This document shows positions 61,690 to 64,000 of a stretch of 64,000 bases of DNA, in pieces. Origin of the DNA: Corynebacterium faecale (GTDB lineage: Bacteria; Actinomycetota; Actinomycetes; Mycobacteriales; Mycobacteriaceae); contig NZ_CP047204.1 in the NCBI RefSeq assembly GCF_030408735.1, forward strand, positions 1,240,001-1,304,000, in the 5' to 3' direction. Every line of letters begins with the position of its first letter. Position 1 is the stretch's first letter. A program made the position numbers and the translations under genes. The notes beneath the pieces are model-generated. The model was given only the letters and a program-made list of their open reading frames with translations, ran no database searches and was not told the origin of the DNA.

Positions 61690-61885
61690 AGGATGTAATG
61701 AATCTAAAGCGAGAACGTATTCCGCCTCCGAGGCCGCGGAGATTCTGGGGATCTCAAAAAATTCTCTCCTCGACCACGCTCGAGCGGGGACGCTCTACCC
61801 ACCGATCCGCTACATCGCCGCGGGCCAAGCGATCTGATTCTCGAGGGTCTATGTGGATCAGGCAGTAGGGGAGGTCGCAGCATGA
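61682..61885 (+). pseudogene. Phage HTH/excisionase-type DNA-binding protein with in-frame stop
   Basis: GTG start, [25 protein letters not shown] is a MerR/excisionase-like helix-turn-helix. TGA at 61835-61837 interrupts (expected Arg codon: [21 protein letters not shown]), then the frame continues to TGA 61883-61885, overlapping the ssb ATG. Confidence 0.6.
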
Positions 61886-62460
61886 GGCCGCGGTGGGTGG
61901 TTGATACCCCGGCCCGGTCGTATTCGCAGGGGTGGTTGGTGAAGATGAATGCGGATCCGGGGTTGAGGTTTACCCCGTCGGGTGCGGCGGTGGCGAACTT
62001 CCGTATCGCCTCCACACCGAGGACGTTTAACCAGACCACGAACCAGTGGGAGGACGGTAAGGCATTGCTCCTCACCTGCAATATTTGGCGCGAAGCTGCG
62101 GAGAACGTGGCGGAGTCATTGACCAAGGGCATGAGGGTGATTGCCCAGGGGCGACTTAGGCAGCGTTCGTATGAGACCCGTGAGGGTGAGAGGCGGATCA
62201 TCTTCGAGTTGGAGGTCGATGAGATCGGCCCCTCGTTGAAGTACGCGAAAGCTGATGTCACCCGCAACCCGAGGGGCGTCGGCTTCACCTAGCAAGGTCA
62301 AGGTGGTCAGTTCGGGAATCGACAACCCGCCACCGGGGGATTCGGGCAAGCGCAGACCAACGTCCAGCAGAGGCTAGGTGGACAGCCTGCGCTGGGCAAT
62401 GACCCATGGAATGCCACCCCGACCGCGCCGGGGATGCCCGATGATGAACCCCCATTTTGA
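61882..62460 (+). pseudogene. ssb: Phage-type single-stranded DNA-binding protein with amber codon
   Basis: OB-fold part [20 protein letters not shown] ... [17 protein letters not shown] ... [18 protein letters not shown] is intact (136 residues to TAG 62290-62292). The same frame then continues with a Gly/Gln-rich linker (QGQGGQFGNRQPATGG) and ends DDEPPF at TGA 62458-62460, the acidic tip of SSB. TAG stands where CAG would be expected. The first ~25 residues are unusual for SSB. If the stop is real, the protein lacks its partner-binding tail. Confidence 0.8.
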
Positions 62461-62486
62461 ACCAGCCCATCTGAGGAGTGACCCCA

Positions 62487-62627
62487 TTGGGCTACACACC
62501 CCGCCAGCGCGCTGACCTACGGGCGTGGCTGGCTGAACCTGAACAGGACGTCCACAACACCACCGAGGTGTTCTTGGACGTCTTTCTTGCATTATTCATT
62601 TCACTAATCCGAGAGGAGGACCAGTGA
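62487..62627 (+). CDS. Small phage-type protein
   Basis: 46 residues from a TTG with GAGGAG eight bases upstream (GTG 62478 would lie inside that site). GYTPRQRADLRAWLAEPEQ start, then a hydrophobic C-terminus (VFLDVFLALFISLI). Overlaps the next gene start by four bases (GTGA). Confidence 0.4.
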   Translation: MGYTPRQRADLRAWLAEPEQDVHNTTEVFLDVFLALFISLIREEDQ

Positions 62628-63077
62628 GCCTCAAAGCAATCACCTGGGTAATGGAACACGCCCCGGTGGAATCCCCAACCGAGATGGTCATTCTTTACGC
62701 CCTGGCGGACCGCGCACATGATGATGGCTCATCAGCGTGGCCGTCATATCAAGGATCGCAGACCGAGCAGTGTGCTCCAGGCGCACCGTCATCCGTCAGG
62801 TCAAGGCGATGGAGGAACGCGGTTTGATTACCCGGGGAGATCAGCGGTTCGTTCGGCATCTCCCATCCGATAAGCGACCCACGGTGTGGAATCTGAACCC
62901 GTCGTTGAGGCGTCCCATCAAGCCCGACACGGGGTGTCATCCTTGTCACCCAATCCGTCCTTGAACCAAAAGAAGAACCGTCCAAGAACCCGTTACTTTG
63001 ATGGTATCCCCGATAATGGGGTGAGTTGCTGGGCGAGGTCATGGCTTAATCGCCCTGTAGTTACCATGAGTCCTTAG
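62624..63077 (+). pseudogene. Phage replication-type HTH protein, frameshifted twice
   Basis: First frame MSLKAITWVMEHAP to WPSYQ; after a one-base deletion near 62752 a second frame has RIADRAVCSRRTVIRQVKAM and EERGLITRGDQRF, a winged-helix of replication/primosome type; a third frame (QKKNRPRTRYFDG...) runs to 63077. Clearly inactive. Confidence 0.65.
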
Positions 63078-63245
63078 GGGTGTTGCCGCCGGGCTACCAG
63101 GACAACCGTTGACTGCTAATAGGGACACGGACGAGTCATCAGACTCAGTTCTCAAAGTAGCCGTGGGTGCCAGCATCGGATGTCACGACACCAGCGACAA
63201 CGCTGTACCTGTCACTGTTGCTACGACACCACAAGGAGGCCGGCC
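63078..63245 (+). ncRNA. Non-coding flank of the IS110 element, possible bridge RNA region
   Basis: 168 bases before the transposase. IS110-group elements encode a structured bridge RNA in the non-coding region upstream of the transposase. The stretch has possible pairings such as GTAGC (63162) with GCTAC (63219), but I could not fold it. The element boundary is not determined. Confidence 0.35.
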
Positions 63246-64000
63246 ATGACCACCGGCACCATCGACGTCACCATCGGATTAGACGTTGGAAAACCGCCCA
63301 CCACACCTCATGCCATGACACCTGCAGGCGACATCATCTACGACAAACCCCTGCCCCAAGACGAAACTGAACTGCGGAAAGTCTTCACCGATCTACAAGA
63401 ACACGGCACCGTCCTGATGGTCGTTGACCAGCCCAATACCATCGGAGCACTCCCGATCGCCGTGGCCTGGGATGCCGGCTGCTTGGTCGGTTACCTGCCC
63501 GGCCTGGCCATGAGAAAGGCCGCTGACCTGTATCCAGGCAGGTCGAAGACCGACCGTCGGGACGCCTTCATCATCGCCGACACGGCACGGACCATGCCGC
63601 ATACCTTGCGTGCTGTCGACCGCGACAACGAAGTCCTCTCAGCACTGAAGATGTTATCTGGATTCGATGATGACATAGCCAAGGATTGCACTCGCACGAT
63701 CAACCGACTCCGCAGCGTGCTGACTCAGATCTACCCCAGCTTCGAACGAGCCCTGGTCGGTGACATCATCACCAGGCCCCTGGTGCTGGAGATGCTGATT
63801 CACTACGGCGGACCTACAAAGATGAAAAAGGCTGGTTACCAGCGTGTTCACACCTGGATGAGTAACCGGGCAAAGAAGGATCCCACGAAGCTGGTGGATG
63901 CTATCTTCGAAGGGCTGAAAGCCCAGACCGTCATCGTTCCTGGAACTGCTGCTGCTGAGATTGTCATCCCGCAGCTGGCCACCAACATCAAGGCTCTGCT
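63246..64000 (+). mobile_element. IS110-family transposase (3' end outside the window)
   Basis: At least 251 codons open to the right edge, ATG with AAGGAGG site. DEDD RuvC-like N-terminal domain: GLDVGK (Asp13), VVDQPNTIGALP (Asp61 at the second position) and KTDRRDA (Asp103, Asp106). Close to the actinobacterial IS110/IS1110-type recombinases. GKPPTTPHAM stands where GKTAHHxHAM is usual, which a lost A and a gained T would explain, so activity is doubtful. The C-terminal serine domain lies outside. Confidence 0.85.

Overview
The window is a chromosomal segment of a Corynebacterium of the C. glutamicum / C. efficiens group. The assignment rests on gene content and close protein resemblance: LysE/LysG, the four-helix MscCG-type channel, the 15-residue ilvB leader peptide, GlgE, NucS, a DtxR-like box and GlxR-like sites. 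No database search was run. G+C is high in the core and visibly lower in a few accessory genes.

Layout. 1-9.6 kb: 3' part of wecA, atpI and the complete F1Fo ATP synthase operon atpBEFHAGDC, closed by a strong terminator. 9.6-13 kb: DUF2550 protein, NucS mismatch endonuclease, a small Zn-ribbon-like protein, methylmalonyl-CoA epimerase, a thiamine-binding-type protein and a CnoX-like thioredoxin/TPR protein. 13-17.4 kb: glgE-glgB on the minus strand. 17.5-22.5 kb: ABC ATPase, Nudix protein, THUMP-like methyltransferase and etfBA. 22.6-31 kb: an Ltp-type lipoprotein, then the cysteine desulfurase and mnmA genes for tRNA thiolation. These two are separated by an AT-richer orphan gene and a minus-strand three-gene operon (AAA ATPase, spermidine-synthase fold protein, small exported protein) with a duplicated operator-like repeat. 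A MetE-like protein and a DUF222/HNH mobile-type gene follow. 31-45 kb: drug exporter, DEDDh exonuclease, ligA, S41 protease-like protein, ACT protein, gatCA, siderophore-interacting protein, pfkA, a LacI regulator, a GNAT acetyltransferase and gatB. 45-55 kb: aldo-keto reductase, lysE/lysG, a CPWA-type thiol reductase, an exported HNH nuclease, a DoxX protein, ilvD, a PH-domain protein and mscCG. 55.4-59.25 kb: ilvBNC with a leader-peptide attenuator.

59.25-64 kb is a decayed prophage / mobile region directly abutting ilvC. It holds an integrase C-terminus, a frameshifted antirepressor, a tRNA 3'-end-like fragment (possible att site), an intact AT-rich orphan gene, and a run of phage-type genes (HTH, ssb, replication-type HTH) carrying single in-frame stops or frameshifts. 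It ends in an IS110-family transposase cut by the window edge.

Together the core genes cover energy conversion, glycogen metabolism, cell-wall lipid-linked sugar synthesis, tRNA-dependent amidation (gatCAB) and branched-chain amino acid synthesis (ilvD plus ilvBNC). Basic amino acid and glutamate efflux (lysE, mscCG) sits beside them. The best candidates for something undescribed are the ATPase / SpeE-like / exported-protein operon at 25.07-27.46 kb, the Ltp lipoprotein, and the two AT-rich orphan genes.
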